This document shows, in pieces, positions 5,258 to 5,746 of a stretch of DNA of 5,746 nt. A model generated the notes under the pieces. That model saw only the letters and a program-made list of their open reading frames with translations, was not told the DNA's origin and did no database searches. This DNA is from Prevotella sp. UBA7782 (GTDB lineage Bacteria; Bacteroidota; Bacteroidia; Bacteroidales; Bacteroidaceae), in assembly GCA_002480935.1 (NCBI GenBank), contig DLDC01000177.1, forward strand, positions 8,887 to 14,632. Direction: 5' to 3'. The stretch's first letter is position 1. Every line of letters begins with the position of its first letter. The position numbers and the translations under genes are program-made.

Positions 5258-5746
5258 CTATTCCTCACTTTTTCGTTTGCTGCTGCATCCAGCCAGCACG
5301 ATAACAATCTCACCTTTGGGGGCGCACTCGGTGAAGTGGGTCACCACATCCTCTAATGTTCCGCGCACGCTTTCCTCATGCACCTTTGATATTTCGCGCG
5401 CTACGCTCACCTGTCTGTCGGCTCCAAAGGTATCTACAAACTGCTTGAGCGTCTTGAGCAACCTATAAGGCGACTCATAAAACACCATCGTACGCTGTTC
5501 GTCGCGCAGTGCTTCGATGCGTGTCTTGCGCCCTTTCTTCTGCGGAAGGAAGCCTTCGAAGCAGAACCTGTCGCATGGCAGACCCGACGAAACGAGTGCC
5601 GGGACGAAAGCCGTAGCACCGGGAAGGGTTATCACCTCGATGCCTGCGTTGGCTGCCTCGCGTGCTAAGAAGAAGCCGGGATCGCTTATTCCGGGCGTGC
5701 CGGCATCTGTTATGAGAGCTATATTCTCCCCGGCCTGAAGCCGTTG
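5258..5746 (-). CDS. rsmI: 16S rRNA (cytidine(1402)-2'-O)-methyltransferase RsmI, N-terminus outside window
   Basis: RsmI uses S-adenosylmethionine to methylate the 2'-hydroxyl of C1402 in the decoding centre of 16S rRNA, acting with RsmH, which methylates N4 of the same base. The 162 residues present carry the family hallmarks: DAGTPGISDPG (14-24 of the visible part), PGA then GLPCDRFCFEGFLPQKKGR (55-73), FYESPYRLL (89-97), AREISKVHEE with RG shortly after (116-125 on), and KGEIVIVLAG near the end. The reading frame is open to the window edge at 5746, so the gene starts further out. Roughly 60-75 N-terminal residues are probably missing, judged by the position of the DAGTP motif in the family. 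The protein stops soon after the last core strand, without the extra C-terminal region of E. coli RsmI, which I believe is usual for this phylum. The GTG at 5635 is not the start, because conserved sequence lies upstream of it. Confidence 0.95.
   Translation of the reverse strand, partial: QRLQAGENIALITDAGTPGISDPGFFLAREAANAGIEVITLPGATAFVPALVSSGLPCDRFCFEGFLPQKKGRKTRIEALRDEQRTMVFYESPYRLLKTLKQFVDTFGADRQVSVAREISKVHEESVRGTLEDVVTHFTECAPKGEIVIVLAGCSSKRKSEE

Noticed and set aside
4464..5304. Several long plus-strand open frames (up to 223 codons) opposite the lipoprotein gene
   Set aside because: They are antisense shadows produced by the Glu/Lys/Gln-rich coiled-coil codons; they overlap each other in different frames and give Ser/Cys/Leu-rich, low-complexity proteins with no recognisable family.
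5258..5635. GTG at 5635 as the start of rsmI
   Set aside because: The open frame continues upstream to the window edge and encodes the family's DAGTPGISDPG motif, so the true start is outside.
1..5746. Mobile elements, CRISPR arrays, tRNA genes, defence or toxin-antitoxin systems
   Set aside because: No transposase, integrase, direct-repeat array, tRNA-like fold or known system motif is visible; gene content is ordinary chromosomal.

Overview
The window looks like an ordinary chromosomal stretch from a Bacteroidales bacterium, most likely Prevotella or a close relative. The support is: promoters resembling the Bacteroidetes TTTG / TAnnTTTG consensus; no Shine-Dalgarno sequences, with A-rich stretches before some starts instead; secreted proteins whose predicted mature forms begin with Gln; short C-terminal tails of the 'Y-x-L-x-G ... 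KGIxI-x-x-G-(K/R)-K' kind; and D-(S/T)-hydrophobic O-glycosylation sequons. Genus is inferred from style, not from a marker gene.

Left part (1-2565, + strand): a promoter with two matching 13-bp inverted repeats leads into a 443-residue secreted protein of unknown function built from two tandem copies of a roughly 185-residue domain. After a strong GNRA-capped hairpin comes a 335-residue secreted protein, also of unknown function. Both have signal peptidase I signals and a C-terminal tail motif, but the rest of the two proteins is not visibly homologous. A rho-independent terminator ends this unit.

Middle (2566-4267, + strand): a 325-bp gene-free region holds the terminator, a candidate promoter and a possibly folded leader of about 130 nt. 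It precedes a 458-residue Na+/alanine-glycine symporter of the AGCS family. A hairpin at 4274-4306 sits between this gene and the convergent minus-strand unit and could terminate both.

Right part (4350-5746, - strand): rsmI (16S rRNA C1402 2'-O-methyltransferase), cut by the window edge and missing its N-terminus, is followed after 17 bp by a 296-residue coiled-coil lipoprotein, probably in the same transcript.

I see no mobile element, CRISPR array, tRNA, rRNA or defence system. The most interesting signals belong to the first gene: the internal duplication, nine O-glycosylation sequons of which three pairs sit at equivalent positions in the two repeats, and the paired operator-like sites, one of which covers the -33 box.
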